This document shows positions 1 through 8,410 of a stretch of 64,000 nucleotides of DNA, in pieces. Source of the stretch: Candidatus Dormiibacterota bacterium (lineage in GTDB: Bacteria > Chloroflexota > Dormibacteria > Aeolococcales > Aeolococcaceae); assembly GCA_019245575.1 (NCBI GenBank), contig JAFARE010000030.1:32805-96804 (forward strand), given 5' to 3'. The position numbers and the translations under genes are program-made. The notes below the pieces were generated by a model. That model did not search any database. It worked only from the letters and a program-made list of their open reading frames with translations, and was not told where the DNA came from. The number at the start of each line of letters is the position of its first letter. Position 1 is the first letter of the stretch.

Positions 1-1
1 G

Positions 2-553
2 GCGATCCTCGTCGTGGTCGCGTGCGTGGGAGCGGTCGTGGTCACGCTCATCTGGCGCCTGGCGAGCGGCTGGCCGGCCCACGCGTGGCTGCGCGCGCTG
101 GGCATGGCGGTGTCGCTCGCGGCGGTGACGGCGCTCACCGCGTGGACGGCGAGCGGACCGCTCCAGCCGGGCTGGGCCCGTGCCGCGGGGACGCCCGCAA
201 ACCTGCTCAGCGGGGGCTCAGGTTCCACGCCGGCGGCGTCGCCGTCACCGGGCGCGCTCGCCGCCGGCCTCAACGACCCGCTCACCGGCTCGATCGACCG
301 CGGCGCGACCGCGGTCACCGCGCGCCTGACGGACCGGCGCGACACCTCGCTGACGCTCGTCATCGCGGCCGCGCAGGACGGCAGCGGCACGCTCGTCGCG
401 GCGCGCTCGGGTCAGACCGTCTGCTCCGCGCCGGCTTCCTTCGGCGACACGGTCACCGCGCAGTGCGGCTCGGTGGTCGTGAGCGTCAGCCTGGCCGACG
501 ACGGCAGGGGCGGGCTCACCGGGACCCTGGTGACCCGGGCCGCCGGGCAGTGA
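2..553 (+). CDS. C-terminal part of a membrane protein with a soluble C-terminal domain (5' truncated by the window edge)
   Basis: Frame open from the window start to TGA 551-553; hydrophobic N-terminal part then an Ala/Ser/Thr-rich soluble domain; overlaps the next GTG start (GTGA). Confidence 0.6.
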   Translation, partial: AILVVVACVGAVVVTLIWRLASGWPAHAWLRALGMAVSLAAVTALTAWTASGPLQPGWARAAGTPANLLSGGSGSTPAASPSPGALAAGLNDPLTGSIDRGATAVTARLTDRRDTSLTLVIAAAQDGSGTLVAARSGQTVCSAPASFGDTVTAQCGSVVVSVSLADDGRGGLTGTLVTRAAGQ

Positions 554-1806
554 CGCTGCACTCCCGGCTCCTGCCGCCCATGCCCGTGGCCGAGGACTAC
601 CGGGCTCACGTGGCCGGGTTCGGGCCGCTGCCCGGGGGCGGCCCTGCGCTCATCGCCGAGCTGGATCGCGCCGGGCTCACCGGCCACGGGGGCGCCGGCT
701 TTCCGGCCGCGGTGAAGTGGCGAGCGGTTGCGGCGCGCTCCAAGCCCGGCTCCCGCGCCGTGGTGGTCGGCGACGGCGCCGAGACGGAGCCCGCCAGCTT
801 CAAGGACCGCACGCTGCTGGCGCTGCGGCCTCACCTCGTGCTCGACGGTCTCCAGCTGGCCGCGCGCACGGTCGACGCCGACCGGGCCGTGCTCTACCTG
901 TCCCGGGCCAACGACTCGCTGGGCCGCACGGTGGCCGCGGCGCTGGCGGAACGGCGCGGCGCCGACACGGTGCCGGTCGAGGTCGCCACGGCGCCGCCGC
1001 GCTACGTCGCGGGCGAGGAGACCGCGCTGGTCAGCCGGCTGAGCGGCCGGCCGGCACGGCCTCGCACCGTACCGCCCCGGCCATACGACGACGGGGTCGA
1101 CGGCCGGCCCACGCTGGTGAACAACGTCGAAACCCTGGCCCATTCGGCGCTCATCGCACGGCGCGGCGCCGCCTGGTTCCGCGCCGCAGGGACGCCCGAG
1201 GCGCCGGGGACGGTCCTGGTGTCGGTGAGCGGCGCGGTCGGCGTGGCCGGCGTGTACGAGGTCGGCTACGACGCGACGGTGGGCGGGATCGTCGAGCTGG
1301 CCGGCGGCGCTCTGGGCACGCCCTCGGCGGTGCTTATCGGAGGCTACTTCGGCCGCTGGTGCGCGGCCGGCCGCGCGTGGCCGGTCACCATCGAGCCCCG
1401 GTCGCTGCGGCGCATCGGTCTCTCCCTCGGCGCGGGCGTGATCGCGGTGCTGCCGGCGGGCCGCTGCGGGGTGGCCGAATCCGACCGCGTGCTCGCCTTC
1501 CTGGCGCGCGAGTCGGCCGGGCAGTGCGGCCCGTGTCACGTGGGCCTGCCCGCGCTGGCGGCCACATTCCATGCCGTCGCGCAGGGCGACGAGCGGCCCG
1601 CCGCGCTCGACCGTCTGGCTCGCTGGGTGCTGGAGATCCGAGGCCGCGGCGCCTGCCGCCATCCGGATGGGGCGACGCTCTTCGCGGCCAGCGCCCTCGA
1701 GGTGTTCGCCGACGAGCTCCGCCGCCATCTGCGCCTGGGCCCGTGCGCCGCGTCGAGCGCGGCCCCGCTGATGCCCACCCCGGTGCTCGCCCCGGGCTGG
1801 CGATGA
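550..1806 (+). CDS. NADH-quinone oxidoreductase subunit F-like (NuoF-like) flavin/iron-sulfur protein
   Basis: GTG at 550 (VTLHSRLLPPMP...). Motifs GHGGAGFPAAVKW, GEETAL, PTLVNNVETLAH and ESAGQCGPC...GRGACRHPDG are typical of NuoF-family proteins. Confidence 0.85.
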   Translation: MTLHSRLLPPMPVAEDYRAHVAGFGPLPGGGPALIAELDRAGLTGHGGAGFPAAVKWRAVAARSKPGSRAVVVGDGAETEPASFKDRTLLALRPHLVLDGLQLAARTVDADRAVLYLSRANDSLGRTVAAALAERRGADTVPVEVATAPPRYVAGEETALVSRLSGRPARPRTVPPRPYDDGVDGRPTLVNNVETLAHSALIARRGAAWFRAAGTPEAPGTVLVSVSGAVGVAGVYEVGYDATVGGIVELAGGALGTPSAVLIGGYFGRWCAAGRAWPVTIEPRSLRRIGLSLGAGVIAVLPAGRCGVAESDRVLAFLARESAGQCGPCHVGLPALAATFHAVAQGDERPAALDRLARWVLEIRGRGACRHPDGATLFAASALEVFADELRRHLRLGPCAASSAAPLMPTPVLAPGWR

Positions 1807-2081
1807 GGCAGCGCATCCGGGTCGACCCCATCGCGTGCAAGGCGCATGGGGTGTGCGCCGAGCTCTTTCCCGAGCGGATCCGCCTCGACGACTGGGGCTA
1901 CCCCATCGTCGACCCACGCGGCGTGACGCCTGACCTGATGAAGCTGGCACGGCTGGCGGTGGCGGAGTGCCCCCGGACCGCCCTCCACCTCGCCGACGTG
2001 GATGACCCGGCGGCCCGGCCCAAGCCGGAAGACCCGCCCGACGACCTGGCCCTGGTGAGCCCGCCGCCGGGCGGCGCCTAG
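1803..2081 (+). CDS. Ferredoxin (single-cluster type)
   Basis: ATGA overlap with the previous gene; MRQRIRVDPIACKAHGVCAELFPERI...AVAECPRTAL: CxxxxxC...C ferredoxin pattern. Confidence 0.8.
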   Translation: MRQRIRVDPIACKAHGVCAELFPERIRLDDWGYPIVDPRGVTPDLMKLARLAVAECPRTALHLADVDDPAARPKPEDPPDDLALVSPPPGGA

Positions 2082-3277
2082 GAGGCGACGGGCGCCGCCG
2101 CCGGACGGGCGCCGAGCAGTCCCAGCATGGGGCCGAGCATCTCGGCGGGCTCGACGCCGCCGCCATGGCCGGAGCGCAGCGCCGCCGCCGCGGCGAGGTC
2201 CAGGACCCGCAGCGCGCCGGGCGTGTCCAGGTCGTCGTCGAGCCGCTCGCGGAACTGCCGCAGCAGATCACCCGCTTCGCCGGCGTCGAGCGCGGCCGGG
2301 GCCCGCAGCGCCTCTTCGTAGCGCCGCCGCCGGTCGTCCGCGGCGGACACCTCCTCGGCGTCATACGTCCAGCTCTCGCGGTAGTGGTGCGCCGCCAGCA
2401 GCAGCCGGATGGTCGTGCCCGGGACGTGCTCGAGCAGCTCGCGGACGAAGACGAGGTTGCCCAGCGACTTGCTCATCTTCTCGCCCTGGTGACGGACCAT
2501 CGCCACGTGCGTCCAGTGGCGCACGTACGGTGTGGGTCCGGCGGCCTCCGCCTGCGCGATCTCCGACTCGTGGTGTGGATAGATGAGGTCGTCACCGCCG
2601 CCGTGGATGTCCACCGGCGTGCCGAGCTCGCGCGTGGCGAGCACCGAGCACTCGATGTGCCAGCCGGGCCGGCCGTCGCTCCACGGGCTCTGCCAGCGCG
2701 GCTCGTCGGGCAGCGACGGCTGCCACAGCACGAAGTCGAGCGCGTCGCGCTTGCGCACGTCGCCGGGGTCGGCGCCGCGCTCGCGGCTGAGGCGGATCAT
2801 GGTGTCGCGGTCGAGGTGACTCAGCCCGCCGTACGCGGGAAAGCGTTGCACCTCGAAGTAGACCCAGCCGTCGACGTCGTACGCGAAGCCGCCCTCGACG
2901 AGCCGCTCGATCCACTGGACCATCTCGGGCACGTGCGCGCCGGCCCGCGGCGCTGCGCTCACCGGCAGCAGGCCGATCTCGGCCATGTCGCGGTCGAATC
3001 GCTGCACTTGGTCGTCGCCGATCGCGCGGTAGTCGGCGCCGCGTTCCCGCGCCACGCGCAGCATGTCGTCGTCGACGTCGGTGACGTTGCGCACGCTGCG
3101 CACGCGCACGCCGGAGTCGATGAGGCGGCGCGTGAGCACATCGAACACGTGGTAGGTGAACGCATGACCGAGGTGCGCTGCGTCATACGGCGTGATGCCG
3201 CAGACGTAGATGCTCGCACTCTCGCCACGAGGCACAAACGGGAGCACCGCCCCGCGCGCGGTGTCATGAAGACGCAT
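2078..3277 (-). CDS. MshC-like cysteine ligase / cysteinyl-tRNA synthetase family protein
   Basis: CGITPYDAAHLGHAFTYHVFD, GRPGWHIECS, GGGDDLIYPHHE and KMSKS; ~400 aa. The 'CGITPYDAxHLGHA' form resembles MshC more than canonical CysS. Start at 3277 supported by TAGAAT 8 nt upstream. Confidence 0.8.
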   Translation of the reverse strand: MRLHDTARGAVLPFVPRGESASIYVCGITPYDAAHLGHAFTYHVFDVLTRRLIDSGVRVRSVRNVTDVDDDMLRVARERGADYRAIGDDQVQRFDRDMAEIGLLPVSAAPRAGAHVPEMVQWIERLVEGGFAYDVDGWVYFEVQRFPAYGGLSHLDRDTMIRLSRERGADPGDVRKRDALDFVLWQPSLPDEPRWQSPWSDGRPGWHIECSVLATRELGTPVDIHGGGDDLIYPHHESEIAQAEAAGPTPYVRHWTHVAMVRHQGEKMSKSLGNLVFVRELLEHVPGTTIRLLLAAHHYRESWTYDAEEVSAADDRRRRYEEALRAPAALDAGEAGDLLRQFRERLDDDLDTPGALRVLDLAAAAALRSGHGGGVEPAEMLGPMLGLLGARPAAAPVAS

Positions 3278-3288
3278 CTGGTTCGATT

Positions 3289-3750
3289 CTAGGGCCGCGC
3301 CGGTGCGGGTCCATCGCCGGCCAGGGTGCGCAGCGCGCCTTCCAGCGCGGTTCTGGTGTCGCGGAAGGACGCCCGCGCCATCGCCTCGTCGACGGTCAAC
3401 CACGCAGCCTCGCTGATCTCCACCGGGTCCGGATGCAGCTCCGCATTCGCGGGCGCCATGACGAGGAAGTGGTCCACGCGTTTGAAGATGAGGCGCCCCG
3501 CGCGGCGGTAGACGTACTCCGATCCTGGCAGCGCGCCCACCACGCGGAGGTCGCCGCGCGGCACGCCCGTCTCCTCCGACATCTCGCGAAGCGCAGCGTC
3601 AACCGGCTTCTCACCACGTTCGACATTGCCCTTGGGCAGCCCCCAGTAGCGTCCGTCGTTGACCAGGCACACCTCGTAGCCATCCTGCGCTGGACGCGCC
3701 AGCACGCCGCCGGCGGAGATCTCGTTGGCACGGAATTGACGCGACGGCAC
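3289..3750 (-). CDS. NUDIX hydrolase
   Basis: NUDIX box GNVERGEKPVDAALREMSEETG; GTG start. Confidence 0.9.
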   Translation of the reverse strand: MPSRQFRANEISAGGVLARPAQDGYEVCLVNDGRYWGLPKGNVERGEKPVDAALREMSEETGVPRGDLRVVGALPGSEYVYRRAGRLIFKRVDHFLVMAPANAELHPDPVEISEAAWLTVDEAMARASFRDTRTALEGALRTLAGDGPAPARP

Positions 3751-3762
3751 GGTTGCTATGAT
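3736..3762 (+). promoter_or_regulatory. Promoter of tRNA-Asp (TTGACG-15-TATGAT)
   Basis: TTGACG 3736-3741 and TATGAT 3757-3762, 12 nt before the mature tRNA 5' end; lies over the 5' end of the antisense NUDIX gene. Confidence 0.6.
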
Positions 3763-3774
3763 CGAGAGCCGCGC

Positions 3775-3853
3775 GGCCCCGTGGTGTAGCCTGGCCTAAC
3801 ACGCCACCCTGTCAAGGTGGAGATCGTCGGTTCGAATCCGATCGGGGTCGCCA
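3775..3853 (+). tRNA. tRNA-Asp (anticodon GTC)
   Basis: Acceptor GGCCCCG/CGGGGTC, anticodon stem CCACC/GGTGG with loop CTGTCAA (GTC at 3811-3813), T-arm GGTTCGAATCC, encoded CCA 3851-3853. Confidence 0.95.
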
Positions 3854-3866
3854 CCGCCGCCACGTC

Positions 3867-4286
3867 TCAGCGTTCCATGAACATCCAGCGGTGGCCTTCG
3901 AGATCCTCGGCGCGGTAGAGCGCGCCGTGCTCCGTGCGCTCCGGCTCGCTGAGGATCCGCGCTCCGGCGCCACGCGCGCGCTCGCAGTGCTGCTCCACAT
4001 CGTCGATGTACACGAGCACGCCGTCGACGATGTACGGCACCCGCGACCACGCTGCGGCGGCGTCGCAGTGCTCTCGGTGTCGCGCGGGGCCCTCGTAGTC
4101 GGGGGTGGGCGACGCGAGCATCACCACGCCGGAGCCGGCGTCCAGCTCGGCGTGCGTGAGCCGGCCGCTCGCATCCGTCATACGGGTGCGTTCGCGAAAC
4201 CCGAAGGCGGCGGTGAGCCATTCGAGCGCAGCCACACCGTCGGAGTACGACAGCATGGGGATGACATCGGGATACGTCGTCGTCAT
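3867..4286 (-). CDS. VOC (glyoxalase/bleomycin resistance-like) family protein
   Basis: MTTTYPDVIPMLSYSDGVAALEWLTAAFGFRE...VYIDDVEQHCERARGAGARIL...YRAEDLEGHRWMF. Confidence 0.85.
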   Translation of the reverse strand: MTTTYPDVIPMLSYSDGVAALEWLTAAFGFRERTRMTDASGRLTHAELDAGSGVVMLASPTPDYEGPARHREHCDAAAAWSRVPYIVDGVLVYIDDVEQHCERARGAGARILSEPERTEHGALYRAEDLEGHRWMFMER

Positions 4287-4294
4287 CTCCAACC

Positions 4295-5146
4295 TCACGC
4301 GGCTCGATGTGCGTCCAGCCACCCGACGAGGTCGTCGAGCACGCGCTCGTGCTCGGGCTCGTTGAAGATCTCGTGCCACAGGCCGTCGTACATCTTCAAA
4401 GTCTTGTCGGTTGAACCCGCGGCCGCGTACACCTCCGGTCCGCAACCTGGGTCGACGAGGCCGTCCTCCGTTCCCTGCATCACGAGCAGCGGCATGCGCA
4501 TCCCGGGCAGCGCGCGCTGCACCACGTCCATCGTGCGCAGCATCTCGGCGCCGAGGCGCGCGCGCAGCCGTGTGCGGAACACGAGCGGATCGGCGTTGTA
4601 CGCGCCAACGACGGCGGGGTCCCGGCTGATGCGGTTGAGCGGCAGCTTGAGCACGCCGGCGCCGGGCGCGACGCGCGACAGCACGCGTCCCACGACGATG
4701 GTGGCGCGCGAGAGCTCCCCGGGGCACGCGGCCGGCGCGGAGAGCACGAGCCCACTCATGACGTCCGCGTGCGCAATCGCCAGCCCGAGCGCGACCAGCC
4801 CGCCCATGCTGTGTCCCAGCACGAAGAGCGGACCCCCAGGCCACTCGCTGCGGCTCAGGTTCACGACTGCGCGCAGGTCCTCGACGTAGTCGTCGAAGCG
4901 CACCACCTGTGTGCGCGGACCACCCGAGCGGCCGTGGCCGCGATGGTCGGCCACGCGCACCGCATAGCCGGCGTCGACGAGACGCTCCGCCACGCCGCCG
5001 TAGCGCCCGCCGTGCTCAGCGAAGCCGTGCGCGATGACGACGACCCCGGCCGGTGCGGTCTGCGGCGCCCACGCCTGGTGATACAGCGGGATCCCGCGCG
5101 CGCCGACGAGGCGGCCCTCCTCGTGCTGCGTGGTCACCGGCGTCAC
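4295..5146 (-). CDS. Alpha/beta hydrolase (monoacylglycerol lipase-like)
   Basis: HGFAEHGGRY, DHRGHGRSGG, GHSMGG nucleophile elbow, C-terminal catalytic His region (GLWHEIFNE). Confidence 0.85.
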   Translation of the reverse strand: MTPVTTQHEEGRLVGARGIPLYHQAWAPQTAPAGVVVIAHGFAEHGGRYGGVAERLVDAGYAVRVADHRGHGRSGGPRTQVVRFDDYVEDLRAVVNLSRSEWPGGPLFVLGHSMGGLVALGLAIAHADVMSGLVLSAPAACPGELSRATIVVGRVLSRVAPGAGVLKLPLNRISRDPAVVGAYNADPLVFRTRLRARLGAEMLRTMDVVQRALPGMRMPLLVMQGTEDGLVDPGCGPEVYAAAGSTDKTLKMYDGLWHEIFNEPEHERVLDDLVGWLDAHRAA

Positions 5147-5193
5147 CTCGCGGAGCGTATCAGGGGCCGCTATAGTCGATTGCCAGCACTCGC

Positions 5194-6210
5194 ATGGACG
5201 AACGCACGCCAGCCGCCAACGTCCTGGAGATCGACGGCCTGAAGACGTACATCAGGCTCAGCCGGTCGACGGTGCGGGCGGTGGACGGCGTCTCGTTGCA
5301 CATCGCACCCGGTGAGACACTCGGCCTTGTCGGTGAGTCGGGCTGCGGCAAGACGATCACCGGCATGTCGGTGATGAAGCTGCTGCCCCCGGGCGGGCGC
5401 ATCGTCGAGGGGACGATCAAGCTCAACGGCCGCGACATCGTGCCGCTGCCTGACAAGACGATGCGCGAGGTGCGCGGCAACGTGGTGTCCGTCATCTTCC
5501 AGGACCCGATGACGTCGCTCAATCCCACGATGACGATCGGCGACCAGATCGGCGAAGCGCTGCGCATCCATCGCGAGGTCGGTGACAAGGAGGCGCGCGA
5601 GCGCGTGCTCGACGTGCTCGGGCTGGTGGGCATGCCCCGGCCCGCAGAGCGCATCAACGACTACCCGCATCAGCTCTCCGGCGGCCTGCGCCAGCGCTGC
5701 GTCATCGCCATGGCGCTGGTGTGCGAGCCGAGCCTCGTCATCGCCGACGAGCCGACGACGGCGCTCGACGTCACCATCCAGTCGCAGATCCTCGATCTGC
5801 TCGACGAGCTGCGCCGGCGGTTGCGCATGGCCGTGCTGCTGATCACGCACGACATGGGCGTCATCGCCGGCCGCGCCGACCGGGTCGCGGTCATGTACGC
5901 GGGCAAGATCGTCGAGGAGGCGAGCACGCGCACGCTCTTCAAGCGCATGCGGCACCGCTACACGGAAGCGCTGGTGGAGGCGATTCCGCGTCTCGACCAG
6001 GAGACGTCAGCGGAGCTGTACAGCATCCCCGGCCTGCCGCCCGATCTGGCCAATCCTCCGGAGGCGTGCCGGTTCGCCGCGCGCTGCCGGTTCGACACGG
6101 AGATCTGTCACAACGAGTACCCGGCGTTCAGCGAGCACGAGCCCGGTCATCTGTACGCGTGCCATCACCCGGCCGGCGTGGATGAGCCGGTTGAAGCCGC
6201 CGCGCAGTGA
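5194..6210 (+). CDS. Oligo/dipeptide ABC transporter ATP-binding protein (OppD/DppD-like)
   Basis: Walker [17 protein letters not shown] signature, [14 protein letters not shown]-terminal oligopeptide-type Cys motif CRFAARCRF. Confidence 0.93.
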   Translation: MDERTPAANVLEIDGLKTYIRLSRSTVRAVDGVSLHIAPGETLGLVGESGCGKTITGMSVMKLLPPGGRIVEGTIKLNGRDIVPLPDKTMREVRGNVVSVIFQDPMTSLNPTMTIGDQIGEALRIHREVGDKEARERVLDVLGLVGMPRPAERINDYPHQLSGGLRQRCVIAMALVCEPSLVIADEPTTALDVTIQSQILDLLDELRRRLRMAVLLITHDMGVIAGRADRVAVMYAGKIVEEASTRTLFKRMRHRYTEALVEAIPRLDQETSAELYSIPGLPPDLANPPEACRFAARCRFDTEICHNEYPAFSEHEPGHLYACHHPAGVDEPVEAAAQ

Positions 6211-7253
6211 GCGTCAGCGCCGCACCCCAGCCGGCGGCGACCGCCGAGGGCGCGCGCCCGTACCTCGAGGTGCGCGACCTGGTGAAGGAGTTCCCCGTCA
6301 CCAAAGGCGCGGTCATGCGGCGGCGCATCGGCAGCGTGCACGCCGTGTCCGGTGTGTCGTTCAGCGTGATGCCGGGCGAGACCTTCGGGCTGGTCGGCGA
6401 GTCCGGCTGCGGCAAGACCACCACGGGCAGGATGATCGTCGCGTTGGAGCGGCCCACGTCGGGCGCGATCCTCATCGACGGCGAGGACATCGCGGCGATG
6501 TCCATGCGCCGCGTGCGGCCGCGGCGCCGCCACATGCAGATGATGTTCCAGGACCCGTACGCGTCACTGGACCCGCGCATGCGCGTGTCGACGATCCTGC
6601 GTGAGCCGCTCGCCATCCAGCGAATCGGCACGCGCGAGGAGCAGTTCAACCGCGTGCGCGAGCTGCTCAACGACGTCGGGCTGGCGCGCGCGGCGATGGA
6701 CCGCTATCCGCACGAATTCTCGGGCGGTCAGCGCCAGCGCATCGGGCTGGCGCGCGCGCTCGCGCTGCAGCCGAAGCTCATCGTGGCCGACGAGCCAGTG
6801 TCAGCGCTGGACGTGTCCATCCGCTCCCAGATCCTCAACCTGATGAACCGGCTGCAGGAGAAGTACTCGCTGACGTACGTGATCATCTCCCACGACCTGT
6901 CGGTGGTGAAGTACATGGCCGACCGCATCGGCGTCATGTACCTCGGCAAGATGGTCGAGATCGGCAGCGGCGAGGACATCTACCGCCGTCCGGCGCACCC
7001 GTACACGCACGGCCTGGTCGGCGCCATCCCCATCCCCGACCCGGACGTGGAGCGCAGCAAGGACGCGGCCGCGCCACGCGGCGAGATCCCCTCCGCGATC
7101 AATCCTCCATCCGGCTGCCGCTTCCGCACCCGCTGCCCGCGCGCACAGGCGCTGTGCGCCGAGGTCGAGCCGCCGCTGCGTCCCTTCGGCCCCGGGCACG
7201 AAGCTGCTTGCCACTACCCGCTGAGGCCTCCGAGCGAACCAGCTGCCGCGTAA
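6207..7253 (+). CDS. Oligo/dipeptide ABC transporter ATP-binding protein (OppF/DppF-like)
   Basis: [48 protein letters not shown]-terminus; GTGA overlap with the preceding gene. Confidence 0.93.
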   Translation: MSVSAAPQPAATAEGARPYLEVRDLVKEFPVTKGAVMRRRIGSVHAVSGVSFSVMPGETFGLVGESGCGKTTTGRMIVALERPTSGAILIDGEDIAAMSMRRVRPRRRHMQMMFQDPYASLDPRMRVSTILREPLAIQRIGTREEQFNRVRELLNDVGLARAAMDRYPHEFSGGQRQRIGLARALALQPKLIVADEPVSALDVSIRSQILNLMNRLQEKYSLTYVIISHDLSVVKYMADRIGVMYLGKMVEIGSGEDIYRRPAHPYTHGLVGAIPIPDPDVERSKDAAAPRGEIPSAINPPSGCRFRTRCPRAQALCAEVEPPLRPFGPGHEAACHYPLRPPSEPAAA

Positions 7254-7276
7254 ACCCAGGCCTCCAGCTGCCGATC

Positions 7277-7477
7277 CTGGAGCTTCGCCTGCAAGCAGAC
7301 GTGCGTTCTGCTCGGGTTGGATGCACACCTTCGCGGCGAGTTCCCGTAGCGGCGAGGCCGAGCGCAACACTTGCCGGAGGCAGGGCGCGAGGCCGAGCGC
7401 GGAGGGGTGTTTGAGCAAGCGAGGGTGTGCATCCAACCCGAGCAAACCCACTAGCGCTTCTGCAGGCGAACCTCCAG
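7277..7477. repeat. Nested imperfect inverted repeat between convergent oppF-like and oppC-like genes
   Basis: Outer arms 7277-7293 / 7461-7477 (16/17). Inner arms 7309-7334 / 7419-7444 with a perfect 20-bp core GCTCGGGTTGGATGCACACC / GGTGTGCATCCAACCCGAGC (7310-7329 / 7424-7443). Loop holds direct repeat GCGAGGCCGAGCGC (7352-7365, 7387-7400). Confidence 0.85.
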
Positions 7478-8410
7478 CGCGTCGCGCAGCCCATCGCCGA
7501 TGAAGTTGAAGGCGACGACTGTCAGCACGATGGCGATGCCGGCCGGATAGATGAGCCACCAGTAGCCGTCGAAGATGAACGTCACGCCGTCGGACAGCAT
7601 GCGCCCCCAGTTGGTCGCGGGCAGCGGGATGCCAAGGCCGAGAAAGCCCAGCGCGGCCACCAGGATGATCGCGTCCGCCACCTGGAAGGTCGCGTTGACC
7701 ATGATCGTGCCGATGGCGTTGGGAACGATGTGGCGGAAGACGATGCGCGCCCCGCTGCCGCCCATCATCGTCACGGCCTGCACGTAGTCGCGCGTTCGCA
7801 GAGTCAGCGTCTCGGCGCGCACCAGACGCGCCGGTATGAGCCACGCGTCGATCGCCACCACGATGATCAGCGTCATCAGCGTGATCGGCTGAAACGCGCT
7901 GGCCAGGAACAGCAGCAGGAAGAGCGGTGGGATCGCGAGGAAGACGTCGACGAGACGCATCATCACCGCGTCCACGAAGCGCCCGAAGAAGCCCGCGACC
8001 GCACCCCAGATGACGCCGAACGCGGTGGCGATGAACGCTGCGGCGATGCCCACCTCGATCGACGTCTGGCCGCCGACCATGAGCCGCCCCATCACGTCGA
8101 AGCCGTCCTGGTCGGTGCCGAGCACGTGGCCGGCGCCGGGAGCGAGGAACGAGTCGTTCAGGTTGGAGTCGACCTGGTTCGTGTGGTAGATGAGCGGCCC
8201 GATGAAGCAGAACAGCACCATGAACACAACGACACCCACGCCGAACACGGCGAGGCGGTGCTCCAGGAACACGTCGAGGGCGAGCCGCCACACACCGCGC
8301 GTCTCGTAGGCGGGGACGAGGTCCTGCACCTCGGGCGGCGCCTCGACGGGCGCGATCGCGATTGGCCCGATGCTCAGCGCGGACTCCTGCGGAGTCGGTC
8401 CCATGGTCAT
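7451..8410 (-). CDS. Oligo/dipeptide ABC transporter permease (OppC/DppC-like)
   Basis: LGTDQDGFDVMGRLMVGGQTSIEVG, inner-membrane permease loop VAALGFLGLGIPLPATNWGRML, C-terminal GDGLRDAL. Confidence 0.92.
   Translation of the reverse strand: MTMGPTPQESALSIGPIAIAPVEAPPEVQDLVPAYETRGVWRLALDVFLEHRLAVFGVGVVVFMVLFCFIGPLIYHTNQVDSNLNDSFLAPGAGHVLGTDQDGFDVMGRLMVGGQTSIEVGIAAAFIATAFGVIWGAVAGFFGRFVDAVMMRLVDVFLAIPPLFLLLFLASAFQPITLMTLIIVVAIDAWLIPARLVRAETLTLRTRDYVQAVTMMGGSGARIVFRHIVPNAIGTIMVNATFQVADAIILVAALGFLGLGIPLPATNWGRMLSDGVTFIFDGYWWLIYPAGIAIVLTVVAFNFIGDGLRDALEVRLQKR

Noticed and set aside
412-2364. 650-aa minus-strand ORF over the NuoF-like gene
   Set aside because: GC-rich antisense frame; the sense strand has recognised NuoF and ferredoxin motifs.
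3796-4221. Minus-strand ORF ending ...GDPDRIRTDDLHLDRVAC
   Set aside because: The tail is the antisense translation of tRNA-Asp; the body is out of frame with the VOC gene.
7214-7503. Two small opposing ORFs (7214..7432 - and 7321..7503 +) both containing a CASNPS peptide
   Set aside because: The shared peptide is a consequence of the 20-bp inverted repeat read from each strand; no RBS or coding signal.
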